64,000 nt of DNA from CAYTAP01 sp964435775 (lineage in GTDB: Bacteria > Planctomycetota > Phycisphaerae > Tepidisphaerales > Tepidisphaeraceae): contig CAYTAP010000001.1 in NCBI GenBank assembly GCA_964435775.1, forward strand, positions 11,456 to 75,455. Reading direction: 5' to 3'. How positions within the stretch are numbered: position 1 is the first letter of the stretch; each line of letters begins with the position of its first letter. This document shows positions 53,444 through 62,462 of the stretch, in pieces. The position numbers were made by a program, and so were the translations under genes. The notes beneath the pieces were generated by a model. The model saw only the letters and a list, made by a program, of their open reading frames with translations, was not told the origin of the DNA and did not search any database.

Positions 53444-53577
53444 CCCCAAAAAACCGTAGCCGCGAAAGGTCATCGCCGGGCGCGGATCGTCGCGGGCCGA
53501 TTCACGCTTGACAGCTACCCCCCGGCATGCCAGCCGAACGCAGGTATTCGTGTGATGGACTCATCGACAGCAGAATT

Positions 53578-54810
53578 ATGACTCAGACACCTTCACCTGT
53601 TTTATTTGGATGCGTTGGATTGGGCGGCTATGGCGTCACCGCCAGCACGGCCGTGTTGAAGGAACAGCAGCGGCCCGACGCCGCTGCCAAACTCATTGCA
53701 GCGTGCGATCCGGACCTGACGACCAATGCGGAGCGGGCGGATTTTCTCCGCGACCAGGGCGTCGCGGTCTCCAGCAGTTTTGATGAACTGCTTGACTCGC
53801 CATGCCACGCCGTCTGGTTGCCATTGCCCATTCACCTGCACCGCCCATTCACGGAAAAAGCATTGGCGGCGGGGAAGGCGGTGTTGTGCGAGAAGCCGGC
53901 GGCGGGTTGCATTGATGATCTGGATGCGATGATCGCGGCGCGGGATCGCACGGGGCTGCCGGCGGCCATCGGTTTTCAAAACATTTACCAGCCGTCAACG
54001 CATGAAGCCAAACGCCGCCTGCTGCGGGGGGAGATCGGGACGATCAAAAGCGCGACGGTGATGGCGTGCTGGCCTCGTGACAGTCATTATTATGCGCGGA
54101 ACAACTGGGCCGGCGCGCTCAAGCGCAACGGGACGTGGGTGCTCGACAGCCCGGCCAACAACGCGACCGCTCATTTCATCACATTGGCGCTGTATCTGCT
54201 GGGGCAGGCCGAGGCGCTGGCGGCGATACCGGCGTCGGTGTCGGCCGAGCTGTATCGCGCCAACACAATTGAAAATTACGACACCTGCTCGATGCGGATC
54301 ATCACGCCCGATGGGACGCCCTTGCTTGTGCTGTTGACGCACGCGTGCGAACAGCTCATCGGGCCGATTGTTCAGATTCATGGAAGCAAGGGGACGCTTC
54401 GCTTTGAGAACAATCGATTCCATATAACGACACCCGTCGGGACGGAACAGGTGGGGGAAGCCGGGCTTGACCTCCGGCACGTCGTTCGGGGTTTTTGTGA
54501 TTATGTACGGGGAGGGGATTCGATCGTTGCGACATTGGAATTGGCGCGGACGCATGCCCTGGTCATCTCGGGGGCGTCGCAGGCGACTGCGGTTTGCACC
54601 ATCCCCGAATCGGCCGTTCGCACGGTGCGGAAGGCCGATGGAAACACGATTCGCGCGCTGCCGGACATTGAGTCCACTTTCGCGGCGTGCATTGGGAATC
54701 AGACCATGCTGCATGAAAGCGGACTGGCGGGATGGACCCGCCCCGGCGGTACGATCCACCTGGCGGGGTATCGACATTTCAGCGGGCTCGGTGAGATGAG
54801 CCGTGGTTGA
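53578..54810 (+). CDS. Gfo/Idh/MocA-family oxidoreductase
   Basis: 410 residues from ATG 53578. Rossmann domain FGCVGLGGYGVTASTA, IAACDPDLTTNAER, and VLCEKPAAGCIDDL with E-K-P. The C-terminal domain includes RNGTWVLDSPANNATAHFIT, so the His expected at the catalytic position is shifted relative to the usual G-x-H. It overlaps the end of the convergent AraC gene by 32 bases. With the preceding isomerase it would interconvert a sugar acid or cyclitol; the substrate is unknown. Confidence 0.88.
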   Translation: MTQTPSPVLFGCVGLGGYGVTASTAVLKEQQRPDAAAKLIAACDPDLTTNAERADFLRDQGVAVSSSFDELLDSPCHAVWLPLPIHLHRPFTEKALAAGKAVLCEKPAAGCIDDLDAMIAARDRTGLPAAIGFQNIYQPSTHEAKRRLLRGEIGTIKSATVMACWPRDSHYYARNNWAGALKRNGTWVLDSPANNATAHFITLALYLLGQAEALAAIPASVSAELYRANTIENYDTCSMRIITPDGTPLLVLLTHACEQLIGPIVQIHGSKGTLRFENNRFHITTPVGTEQVGEAGLDLRHVVRGFCDYVRGGDSIVATLELARTHALVISGASQATAVCTIPESAVRTVRKADGNTIRALPDIESTFAACIGNQTMLHESGLAGWTRPGGTIHLAGYRHFSGLGEMSRG

Positions 54811-55744
54811 TCGAACCACCTCGCGGCGCTTCGACCGCGTTGGTCCCAACGGCAAACCGGCTGCGGTACGCTGAGGCGCTGAGACCAAAGCGCGCGCGAA
54901 ATCGTCGGGCGAAATAGTTTGGGTCCGGCCAGCCCACCGCGCGTCCGATATCGGCGATCGGCGCATGATCCCGAAGGAGCAACGCCGCCGCCTTCTCGGC
55001 GCGAAGCCGGGCGAGGAATGCCAGGGGGGGCAAGCCAGTGGCAGCCTTGAACCGTCGGCACAGGTGCGATTCGTCGATGTCAAGCGTGTCGGCCAGCTCA
55101 CCAAGTGTCCATGACACCGCCACATCCGCCTCAAAAAGCCGCAGAGCGTGAGCAACCGCCGGATGAAGAGGCCGCGACCGAGGCATCTCCTTGCAACAAG
55201 GCGCCGCATGCCCGGCCAATTCTCCCAGGAATACCAGCAGCATGCCGGCGCGCTGGGCATGATTTTCCAGAGCATTGCCCTGGCACATTGTGCTCAACTC
55301 GCGCAATCGGGCGGAACACTTTTTAAGCGCGGCAGGTTTCAGGTGGATCGCACCTACGTTCCGATCCGATCTTGCCAACACGCCAACACCCAGCAGATTG
55401 CTGATGATCGGATCCTCCAGTGCCCATGCCATCTCGCGGTGGAGCACCTCCTCCGCGAAGCAGCAATTGAAAACATGCAACGCCTCGCATTCCAGATAAG
55501 CGTGCCAGGCGCCGGGACGAAGGATGAACGCGTCGCCGGCGGTAACCGCTTGATCGCCATGAATGCTGCGATGCACGCCCCGTCCGGCGGTGATGACAAC
55601 CACTTCCATGAAGTCATGGTCATGCGCGACCGAATCACCGGTCAAAATCACCATGCCGGCGGCGATCCGCAGGGGCCGCGCGCCGAATGTCTGCTTAAAG
55701 CGCAAATGGTGACTCACGTTGGTATTGTCCGGTTCCATCGGCAT
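54779..55744 (-). CDS. AraC-family transcriptional regulator
   Basis: 321 residues. N-terminal cupin-type ligand domain (DHDFMEVVVITAGRGVHRS, GDQAVTAGDAFILRPGAWHA), then a helical linker, then the double helix-turn-helix domain at about 210-305: ADVAVSWTLGELADTLDIDE, SHLCRRFKAATGLPPLAFLA, IADIGRAVGWPDPNYFARRF. A Ser/Arg tail follows. It probably controls the divergent phytanoyl-CoA-dioxygenase-like gene at 55926 and perhaps the neighbouring oxidoreductase; the shared intergenic region contains an ATATCGATAT palindrome. Confidence 0.92.
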   Translation of the reverse strand: MPMEPDNTNVSHHLRFKQTFGARPLRIAAGMVILTGDSVAHDHDFMEVVVITAGRGVHRSIHGDQAVTAGDAFILRPGAWHAYLECEALHVFNCCFAEEVLHREMAWALEDPIISNLLGVGVLARSDRNVGAIHLKPAALKKCSARLRELSTMCQGNALENHAQRAGMLLVFLGELAGHAAPCCKEMPRSRPLHPAVAHALRLFEADVAVSWTLGELADTLDIDESHLCRRFKAATGLPPLAFLARLRAEKAAALLLRDHAPIADIGRAVGWPDPNYFARRFRARFGLSASAYRSRFAVGTNAVEAPRGGSINHGSSHRAR

Positions 55745-55925
55745 ATTATCAACCTGCAGGTCCAGATATATCGATATCCATTCAGATCGTCCATCAATTT
55801 TGTGCTAGTTTAATCTTATTCGAGCCTAACACATTTGAAAATGGGAAAGGCATAATTTCGTGCGTCAATGGTTGGTGGCCGTTGGCGCGGGATTATCCCT
55901 CTCATCATCTTTTTTGGAGCCCACG
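55745..55925. promoter_or_regulatory. divergent control region, araC-type gene and phyH-like gene
   Basis: 181 bases, visibly more A/T-rich than its surroundings. GATATATCGATATC at 55765-55778 contains the perfect palindrome ATATCGATAT (55768-55777) and is a candidate regulator site. Both promoters probably lie here. The phyH-like start is preceded by tttttggagcccacg (GGAG). Confidence 0.4.
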
Positions 55926-56783
55926 ATGACGCTTGCATCAAGCCTCGAAGCGGTAACTGACGAACAGTTGAGCGACGAATACCCGATCACTGAGGAACAA
56001 ATTCAGAAATATCGCAAGGATGGATTCATCGCGTGCGATGCGGTTTTTTCGGGGGATGTGCTGGCGGCTCTGCGCGAAGCGGTGGAGGCGGCCGTGGAAT
56101 CTGAGAAGCAGTCCGACATCATGGGCCACACCAAGGCGGCCGATCCTTCGCATGCGACGAAAGGGACGTACGAGCAGATATTCATCCAGCGCGTCAATCT
56201 CTGGACCCGCCATCCAGCCGTGCGGCGTTTCGTGCTATCGAGTCGATTGGGAAACCTCGCCGCCCGATTGGCCGGCCGGCCGGTGCGCATCTGGCACGAT
56301 CAGGCGCTGTTCAAGGAACCGGGCACGGGAAGCAACAAGACGCCCTGGCATCAGGATGCGGTGTATTGGCCGCACGAGGATCGGCATGACCAGATCACGA
56401 TCTGGATCGCGCTCAAGGATGCGACGTCGCGAAACGGGTGCATGAGTTTCGTCGCCGGCACCCAGGTGCTCGACTCCATCCCGGCCATTGATCTGTTCAA
56501 TCCCCAGGACATTTTCAAGTATGCCCCGCACATCAAACCGGTGAAGCCCGTCATCCATGAACTGCCAGCCGGGAGCGCGACATTTCACAACGGCCTGACG
56601 TTTCACTATGCGGGGCCAAATAAAAGTGATGGCATCCGTGAAGCGATGGCGATCATCTACATGCCCGATGGAACGACCTACGACGGGCACAATCATGTGG
56701 TGACCGATCCGATGCGAACCGCTGGACTGAAGGTGGGCGATCCACTGGACGGTGATGCATTCCCCCTTGTTGGCAGATGCTGA
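55926..56783 (+). CDS. phytanoyl-CoA dioxygenase (PhyH) family protein
   Basis: 285 residues from ATG 55926. Fe(II)/2-oxoglutarate oxygenase fold: YRKDGFIACDAVFSGDVLAA, IWHDQALFKEPGTGSNKTPW, HQDAVYW (metal His-x-Asp near residue 141), CMSFVAGTQVLDSI, GSATFHNGLTFHYAGPN (second metal His) and REAMAIIYMPDGT (Arg for 2-oxoglutarate). Planctomycetes encode many members with unknown small-molecule substrates. The divergent AraC regulator suggests induction by a substrate. It converges on the cold-shock gene with a 59-base gap. Confidence 0.92.
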   Translation: MTLASSLEAVTDEQLSDEYPITEEQIQKYRKDGFIACDAVFSGDVLAALREAVEAAVESEKQSDIMGHTKAADPSHATKGTYEQIFIQRVNLWTRHPAVRRFVLSSRLGNLAARLAGRPVRIWHDQALFKEPGTGSNKTPWHQDAVYWPHEDRHDQITIWIALKDATSRNGCMSFVAGTQVLDSIPAIDLFNPQDIFKYAPHIKPVKPVIHELPAGSATFHNGLTFHYAGPNKSDGIREAMAIIYMPDGTTYDGHNHVVTDPMRTAGLKVGDPLDGDAFPLVGRC

Positions 56784-56842
56784 AACCGGCGCGCGGCAGT
56801 GGCGGGTGATTCAATGCTTATGTTCTTGCAGGCGCAGTTTGC

Positions 56843-57088
56843 TCAGCTGGCCTGGGGTTCTTGATTGGGTTCCGTCGTCGATGCCGCGGGGATGCGTCGA
56901 ACCTGCTGGGCAAGAAGTCCCTTGTCCCCGGTGACGGGCTCATACTCCACTTGCTCGCCATCGGTAAGAGAGCGGAAGCCCTCTCCCAGGATGCTGCTGA
57001 AATGGACGAAGACATCCTTGCCGTTGGGGCCGAGGATGAAACCAAATCCCTTCTTCGCATCAAACCACTTGACCGTGCCGGTAGCCAT
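56843..57088 (-). CDS. cold-shock domain protein
   Basis: 81 residues from ATG 57088 with aggagacggcca upstream. Single cold-shock domain with RNA-binding motifs KGFGFILGP (RNP1-like) and DVFVHFSSI (RNP2-like), then a Pro/Gln-rich tail ([11 protein letters not shown]). Binds single-stranded RNA and DNA. The region between 57089 and the putative promoter at 57171-57198 would form an 80-90-base leader with a hairpin, as in cold-induced relatives. Confidence 0.95.
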   Translation of the reverse strand: MATGTVKWFDAKKGFGFILGPNGKDVFVHFSSILGEGFRSLTDGEQVEYEPVTGDKGLLAQQVRRIPAASTTEPNQEPQAS

Positions 57089-57137
57089 TGGCCGTCTCCT
57101 CAGAAATGAATGCAGAACACCGACCGTTGATACGTGA

Positions 57138-57198
57138 GCTGGCGATCCCCACCGCCAGCGATGGCTGTAATCTATATCACAACGATATGTGGACGCAA
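57138..57198 (-). promoter_or_regulatory. putative promoter and leader hairpin of the cold-shock gene
   Basis: On the minus strand TTGCGT (57198-57193), 16 bases, then TATAGA (57176-57171) fit a sigma-70-type promoter. Downstream in the leader, GCTGGCG-n8-CGCCAGC (57138-57159) forms a seven-pair hairpin about 50 bases before the ATG. The arrangement resembles structured cold-shock mRNA leaders but is short. Confidence 0.4.
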
Positions 57199-57322
57199 AG
57201 GGATTTGTCATAATTTTATCCTCGAGAATTTGCTCATCCGCCAGCCCATGAGGTTGCGATACAGTCGCTGAATGACCGATTGGTTTATTTGCGCATCGTC
57301 GCTTGTTAGAGTGTGGCTAATT

Positions 57323-58147
57323 ATGATGCCCTTTAATCTTTGGCCGGACACGCCCCCGCAATCGCTTGGTTCAGAAAAGGAAGATCGTCCAACGCTGGCG
57401 GTTTATCCGGCGCCGTTTCCCAATGGGTCCGCCATTATTATTTGTCCGGGCGGCGGGTATGGCTGCCTGGCCGATCACGAGTGCAATCCAATTGCGGTAT
57501 GGCTCAATTCGCTTGGAATCATGGGGATTGTGCTGCGGTATCGACATGGACCTCGGTACCATCACCCCGTGCCCTTGATGGACGCCGCCCGCGCTGTTCG
57601 GACGACCCGTCACCGCGCCACGTCGTGGGGGATTGATCCCAAGCGCATTGGAATCCTCGGATTTTCGGCCGGCGGGCACCTGGCTGCGACGCTCGCCACC
57701 CGATTCACAACAGGTGATTCTTCCAACGCCGATCCGCTCGAGCATCAATCGTCCCGCCCGGATCTGGCGATTTTGCTCTATCCGGTCATCACGATGGCCG
57801 ACCCTTTCGCCCATGCCAGGTCGCGCGAGCATCTGCTGGGGAAGGATGCGGCGGATGAGCAAATCAATCTCCTCTCCAATGAGAGGCATGTTTCCCAACA
57901 AACGCCGCCAACGTTCATCTTTCATACCGCCGACGACCCGGCGGTGCCGGTGGAAAATGCGCTGCAATTCGCAACGGCGCTGCGTTCCCACCGCATCCCG
58001 TTCGAGTTGCATGTTTATGAATCGGGATCGCACGGGGTCGGGTTGGCGCAGAATTATCCGGCGCTAAAATCCTGGCCGACCTTGTGCGCGAGTTGGTTGG
58101 GGAATCGCCACTTCGGAGATGGGACCGACACCTTGAAGGCGGTCTAA
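57323..58147 (+). CDS. alpha/beta hydrolase (BD-FAE / acetylesterase-like)
   Basis: 274 residues from ATG 57323; ATG 57272 would add 17. Esterase pattern: NGSAIIICPGGGYGCLADHE (oxyanion hole), YRHGPRYHHPVPLMDAARAV, nucleophile elbow GILGFSAGGHLAAT with Ser near 115, acid in HTADDPAVPVENAL and His in ESGSHGVG. No signal peptide from this start. Members often deacetylate sugars or polysaccharides. It is not obviously linked to neighbours. Confidence 0.9.
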   Translation: MMPFNLWPDTPPQSLGSEKEDRPTLAVYPAPFPNGSAIIICPGGGYGCLADHECNPIAVWLNSLGIMGIVLRYRHGPRYHHPVPLMDAARAVRTTRHRATSWGIDPKRIGILGFSAGGHLAATLATRFTTGDSSNADPLEHQSSRPDLAILLYPVITMADPFAHARSREHLLGKDAADEQINLLSNERHVSQQTPPTFIFHTADDPAVPVENALQFATALRSHRIPFELHVYESGSHGVGLAQNYPALKSWPTLCASWLGNRHFGDGTDTLKAV

Positions 58148-58218
58148 TGCCAGCGCGGGGTTGGACCGATGCGGTGATCATCGTCACCTTCCAATCCGGC
58201 GGTATTGCCTGACGGGTT

Positions 58219-58929
58219 TCACTGCACCGGCGGCTGGCCGGGCGGCGGGGGCGGCGCGTTGTGGTCGGGGGGCGGTGGAGACTGCGGGTATTGCTGATAT
58301 GCCATCTGCTGTTGATACGCATGCCAATATTGGGTTTGCTGTGCAAGCCGCGCTGCACCCAGGCGGCCGGACATTCGCGCGGCCTGGATGAGCCATACGA
58401 ACAGCAGCCCGAAAGCGGCGAAGAAGATCGCCGACATCAGCAGGCCCGCCGCCGCATCCGCAGGTCGTCCCCCGGCGGCCGCCGCAAGCGCATTGAGAAG
58501 CATCGCCAGCAAAACCAGAAGGATCAGCCCGTCGATCAGGATGGCGATGATGATCGCGCCGATCGACCCGCGCCGCACAAAATAGCCTACAACGCCCAGA
58601 AGGACGGCCGGAATGAACGAGCCGATGCCAAAGACCACGAACAGTGTGCTCATTGAAATGCCGGCCTGCTCCTCCAGTTGTTGCATCTGCGCGATGGAGT
58701 TCGGCGGCAGTTGAGTCCAGGGCGTGAGTGTCCCAACCCCCACACAGCACGTCCCCGTCAGCCCGAGCACAATGGCCAGGATGATCATCATCCAACTGGC
58801 GCGGCGGGCTGGGCGCAGCAATTCCTGCATCGGATCGGCCCAGCCCCAGGCGGCTGGATTGGGTGGTTGATAAGGCGGTCTCCAAGTCACGGCGGAATCG
58901 TCGCTTTTGAAGGGGGCAGGGTCAAGCAT
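58219..58929 (-). CDS. multi-pass membrane protein with Pro/Gln-rich tail
   Basis: 236 residues. Cytoplasmic-looking Pro/Trp-rich N-terminus (RPPYQPPNPAAWGWADP), four hydrophobic segments (MMIILAIVLGLTGTCCVGV, LFVVFGIGSFIPAVLLGVVG, GAIIIAILIDGLILLVLLAM, LLMSAIFFAAFGLLFVWLI), then a tail of Gln/Tyr and Pro residues (YHAYQQQMAYQQYPQSPPPP-like). Low-complexity tails like this are common in planctomycete membrane proteins. It diverges from hldE. Confidence 0.75.
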   Translation of the reverse strand: MLDPAPFKSDDSAVTWRPPYQPPNPAAWGWADPMQELLRPARRASWMMIILAIVLGLTGTCCVGVGTLTPWTQLPPNSIAQMQQLEEQAGISMSTLFVVFGIGSFIPAVLLGVVGYFVRRGSIGAIIIAILIDGLILLVLLAMLLNALAAAAGGRPADAAAGLLMSAIFFAAFGLLFVWLIQAARMSGRLGAARLAQQTQYWHAYQQQMAYQQYPQSPPPPDHNAPPPPPGQPPVQ

Positions 58930-59062
58930 GATGAGTGAGGCGTGGGGAGACCTCGACGAGCTTGGTCGGGTTGCGATGGGACGGACGATGTTCGGCGAAC
59001 TTCATTCATGCGACGGCAAGTCTGGTTTTCACCTGGGCCTGATGGAACGTACAATCCTCCAC

Positions 59063-60541
59063 ATGGCGACGCGACTGATTGAACTGGTGGAGCGGATGGG
59101 CGGGCACGCGGTGGTGCTCGTGGGGGATTTGATGCTGGATCGGTACCTTTTTGGGAATGCCGAGCGCGTGTCGCCGGAGGCGCCGGTGCCGGTGCTTCAT
59201 TTTCAGCGCGCCGAGCCGCGATTGGGGGGCGCGGCCAATGTGGCGGCGAATGTAGCGATGCTTGGGGGAAAGGCCCGCCCGGTTGGTGTGGTGGGAACCG
59301 ATGAGGATGGGCGGGTTGTGCGGGCGCTTCTGGCCGAGCGGCAATGCGACTGCGCCGGATTGGTCGAGGTTGACCGCCCCACCACCTGCAAGATGCGCAT
59401 GGTCGGGTCGGCGCAGCACCGGCATCCGCAGCAGATGTTGCGGATGGATTTTGAGGATCCCTCTCCCATCAACGAGGAGACGGCAAGGCAATTGATCGAG
59501 CGTGCCACGGACGCGATGGGGGACGCGGACGTGGTTTGCATCGAGGATTACAACAAGGGCGTTGTCACTGCGGACGTTTGCCAGGGTGTAATCGCGGCGG
59601 CCAGGGAGCGGGGCTTGGCCGTCATCGTCGATCCAGCCCGGTTGAGCGACTATTCCCGCTATCGCGGCGCGACGGCGTTGAAGCTCAATCGAGGCGAAGC
59701 GCAAACGGCATCCGGTCTTTCGGCTGGGAACGAGGCTGAATATCAAGCCATTGGCGATCGGCTCATCAAGCAGCTCGACCTCGAGGCCCTTGTTTTGACG
59801 CTCGATCGCAACGGAGTATTCCTGGCTCTGCGCGGCGAGAAGGGAACGCTCATTCAAGGCAAGCCGCGACAGGTATTTGATGTGACTGGCGCGGGGGACA
59901 TGGTGCTGGCGGCCCTGGCGTGTTCGCGGGCGGCCGGGGGATCGTGGGAGGACTCGGTCGCGATCGCCAACATCGCGGGGGGATTGGAAGTTGAGAAATT
60001 CGGTGTGGCGCCCGTCAGCGCCGATGAAATTCTCGCGGAACTTCTGGCCGACGCGCATCAGCGGCTTGGCAAGCAGCGATCCCTCGAGCGTCTCATGCTG
60101 GAGGTGCAACGACATCGGGCGGCGGGGAAGAGGATCGTCTTCACGAACGGCTGCTTCGATCTCATCCATCTCGGGCACGTCAAGTATTTCCAGTTCGCCA
60201 AGGCACAGGGTGATTTGCTGGTGGTCGGCGTGAATACCGATGCCGGCATTCGAAGGCTCAAAGGTCCCAAGCGCCCGATCATCAACGAAGACGATCGGCT
60301 TGGCGTGCTCGAAGAGCTTGAGAGCATCGATTATCTAGTGAAGTTTGATGAACCAACTCCATTGGCGCTGATCGAGGCGATTCGGCCGGATGTGCTGGTC
60401 AAAGGCGCGGATTATGCGAAGGAGCAAGTCGTCGGGTGGGATCGGGTGGAGTCATGGGGAGGAAAGGTTGCGCTGGCGCCGTTGATTGATGGACGCAGCA
60501 CGAGCGGCGTGATCAGGGGGATTCTGGAGGCGTACCGGTGA
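59063..60541 (+). CDS. hldE: bifunctional heptose-7-phosphate kinase / heptose-1-phosphate adenylyltransferase
   Basis: 492 residues from ATG 59063; the open frame back to 58907 is unlike the family. N-terminal PfkB-type kinase (1-330): VLVGDLMLDRYLFGNAERVS, LGGAANVAANVAMLG, VDPARLSDYSRYRGATALKL and DVTGAGDMVLAALA (catalytic Asp). C-terminal nucleotidyltransferase from about 350: VFTNGCFDLIHLGHVKYFQF and RLKGPKRPIINEDDR, SIDYLVKFDEPTPLALI. It carries out two steps of ADP-heptose synthesis for lipopolysaccharide core or related glycans. A GmhB-like phosphatase, the intervening step, is at 42669. Confidence 0.95.
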   Translation: MATRLIELVERMGGHAVVLVGDLMLDRYLFGNAERVSPEAPVPVLHFQRAEPRLGGAANVAANVAMLGGKARPVGVVGTDEDGRVVRALLAERQCDCAGLVEVDRPTTCKMRMVGSAQHRHPQQMLRMDFEDPSPINEETARQLIERATDAMGDADVVCIEDYNKGVVTADVCQGVIAAARERGLAVIVDPARLSDYSRYRGATALKLNRGEAQTASGLSAGNEAEYQAIGDRLIKQLDLEALVLTLDRNGVFLALRGEKGTLIQGKPRQVFDVTGAGDMVLAALACSRAAGGSWEDSVAIANIAGGLEVEKFGVAPVSADEILAELLADAHQRLGKQRSLERLMLEVQRHRAAGKRIVFTNGCFDLIHLGHVKYFQFAKAQGDLLVVGVNTDAGIRRLKGPKRPIINEDDRLGVLEELESIDYLVKFDEPTPLALIEAIRPDVLVKGADYAKEQVVGWDRVESWGGKVALAPLIDGRSTSGVIRGILEAYR

Positions 60542-60570
60542 TGAGTTTGAGGGAAGTGGGAAGTGAGCGC

Positions 60571-60668
60571 GCAACGAGCCGGAAGCGCCAGCGACGGACT
60601 TCCATTGCCCGCTCTCGCCGACGGGAAAAAAGATTCACCGCAGAGTCGCCGAGAGCGCGGAGAAAGCG
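60571..60668. repeat. two intergenic dispersed-repeat-like segments
   Basis: GCAACGAGCCGGAAGCGCCA (from 60571) and TTCACCGCAGAGTCGCCGAG (from 60633, continuing agcgcggagaaagc). I recall near-identical 'agcgagccggaagcgccagcgacgg' and 'accgcagagacgcagagagcgcagagaa' segments between genes in many planctomycete and other genomes. A 65-residue Arg-rich frame over this stretch (60538-60735) is best explained by the repeats, not by a gene. Confidence 0.45.
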
Positions 60669-60670
60669 CC

Positions 60671-60949
60671 TTAGAAAGGCGTGTCGTCGGCATTGTCCGC
60701 GGGGGCCGAGAAACCGGGAATCGGCTCACGCGTGAGTTCCCCGTCCTCGCCCTTGCTCAACGCTTCAATCTGTTTCTCGGCCACATTTAGAACCGTGCGG
60801 CAGTGTTGGATGAGAAACTGCCCCCGCTCGTATTTGAGCAGCGTCTGCTCCAGTCCCACTTCGCCAGCTTCCATCTCCGCGAGAATGGCCTCAAGCTCCG
60901 CGAGCGCTTCTTCGAATGTTTTGGGAATGGTCTGATTCTTTTTGGCCAT
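60671..60949 (-). CDS. xseB: exodeoxyribonuclease VII small subunit
   Basis: 92 residues from ATG 60949 (MAKKNQTIPKTFEEALAELE). The typical XseB core is present: FEEALAELEAILAEMEAGEV, then LEQTLLKYERGQFLIQHC and VLNVAEKQIEAL. A Pro/Asp-rich tail (PADNADDTPF) follows. It binds the coiled coil of XseA, which is encoded at 29880-31481. The two genes are about 29 kb apart, unlike their frequent adjacency in other bacteria. Confidence 0.93.
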   Translation of the reverse strand: MAKKNQTIPKTFEEALAELEAILAEMEAGEVGLEQTLLKYERGQFLIQHCRTVLNVAEKQIEALSKGEDGELTREPIPGFSAPADNADDTPF

Positions 60950-61066
60950 GAACTGAGTATAAGCATTTCGAGGATATTTCGCATGCTTCGTCAAGCGCGA
61001 GGATGAGGCTGTGGCCGGTATCCGGCCCGTTGGGCAATGTCGCGTTTTTCAGGACCAGCCGAACAT

Positions 61067-62308
61067 TCACATTTCGGCGATCTTCACCACCCGGCCTTGT
61101 TTTCGGGACTCTTCCGCTGCGAAAACGATCGTGTGGCTTTTGAGGGATTCCTGGGCGTTGGCGACGACCTTGGAATCATCGCGCGTGTGCAGGGCGGTCA
61201 GCCACTCGTGGACGATGCGATCGTCCCCGCCGCCGTGCCCGCCGCTTTCGACCCCGAAGTTGATTGTCTGGGTGTCGCGGGTGGCGAAGGTGTGGAGTTT
61301 GAGCTGGTCATTGACCAGTTCCAGGTCGCCGGTGGTGCCGTGGACGCGAACCTGTCGGCCCTGGCCGTCGCGGGTGAAGGCGGTCATTGTGAACGTGGCG
61401 GTGATGTCGTCGGCAAAGTGCATCGCAACGACCTGGTGATCGACCACGTCGTTGTCGCACTTCCAGACGCATCGGCCATAAGGACCGGTCTTGATCGCTT
61501 CCATGTGCGCCTCCTGGCTGTGGTCGGCGCTGACAAAGTTCGCCCACCACTGCTCGCGGTTGGTTTGGACGTATTGCTTGATTGCGCTGAATGGGCAGGT
61601 GGGTTCGACCGGGCAGCCATCGGTGCATCGTTCGGTGCTGCCGGCCGGGGCGTTGGCGCGCGTGAAATAGGAGAGGTGGCCATACGACATCACCGACAAA
61701 CATGGCTTGCCGATCACATAGCTGATGTAGTCGATGTCATGGCAACTCTTGGCCATCAGCATGAACGTGCTGCGGCCTTCATTGCCCCAGTTGCCCCGGA
61801 CAAAGCTGTGGGCCTGATGAAAAAGCCCGACTGGTTCGAGATGATCCATCGTCATGACGCGGCCGATGGCGCCGCCCGCCACCATGTCCCGCAGCGTGCG
61901 CATGTTTTTGGCGTATCGCAGGGAATGGCACACGCCGACGATCTTTCCGCCACTGGCACGCTGGGCGGCTTCGATGGCGCGGCAATCGGCGAGGGTGGTC
62001 GCCATTGGCTTTTCAAGCAGAATGTCGTATCCGAGTTTCAGGCATGCCACAGCGCATTCGGCATGTTCACGGTCCATGGTGGAGATGACCACGGCATCGC
62101 ACATTCTGGGGCGAGCGATGAACTGCCGCCAATCCTTGAATGCCATGGAGGGTTCGATGGCGTGCAGCTCAACAAAGGGCAGGCGATAGGCATCCCGCGG
62201 CTCGGCGACGCCGACAATCTTGGCCAGATGTGAATACGATTTGATGATTTTTCCGAATCCCTGCCCCCGTCCACCGGCGCCCAGAACGGCAATCGTCTTC
62301 TGCTTCAT
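61067..62308 (-). CDS. Gfo/Idh/MocA-family oxidoreductase with Cys cluster
   Basis: 413 residues from ATG 62308 with tacggagaaacgttgag upstream. Rossmann motif IAVLGAGGRGQGFGK, then DILLEKPMATTLADC with E-K-P, and KSCHDIDYISYV with the likely catalytic His. A loop CTDGCPVEPTCPFSAI carries three closely spaced Cys residues, plus Cys in YGRCVWKCDN, suggesting metal binding or a structural disulfide-like cluster. Sugar or cyclitol dehydrogenase by family; substrate unknown. It diverges from the SHOCT-like gene. Confidence 0.9.
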   Translation of the reverse strand: MKQKTIAVLGAGGRGQGFGKIIKSYSHLAKIVGVAEPRDAYRLPFVELHAIEPSMAFKDWRQFIARPRMCDAVVISTMDREHAECAVACLKLGYDILLEKPMATTLADCRAIEAAQRASGGKIVGVCHSLRYAKNMRTLRDMVAGGAIGRVMTMDHLEPVGLFHQAHSFVRGNWGNEGRSTFMLMAKSCHDIDYISYVIGKPCLSVMSYGHLSYFTRANAPAGSTERCTDGCPVEPTCPFSAIKQYVQTNREQWWANFVSADHSQEAHMEAIKTGPYGRCVWKCDNDVVDHQVVAMHFADDITATFTMTAFTRDGQGRQVRVHGTTGDLELVNDQLKLHTFATRDTQTINFGVESGGHGGGDDRIVHEWLTALHTRDDSKVVANAQESLKSHTIVFAAEESRKQGRVVKIAEM

Positions 62309-62462
62309 CTCAACGTTTCTCCGTAAGTTGGTGCAAACACTATACCACGTGGCCATGGGGTGTCACGGGTGGCATAGGCGTCACGCGTCAATGTCCAACC
62401 GACGCCGTGGACAACCGGCATGGGCATTGTCGGAATATTCGCCGCTGCGTAGTATTGAGGAC

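Noticed and set aside
60538..60735. 65-codon Arg-rich frame overlapping the hldE stop codon
   Set aside because: Its sequence comes from repeat-like segments and the end of xseB on the other strand.
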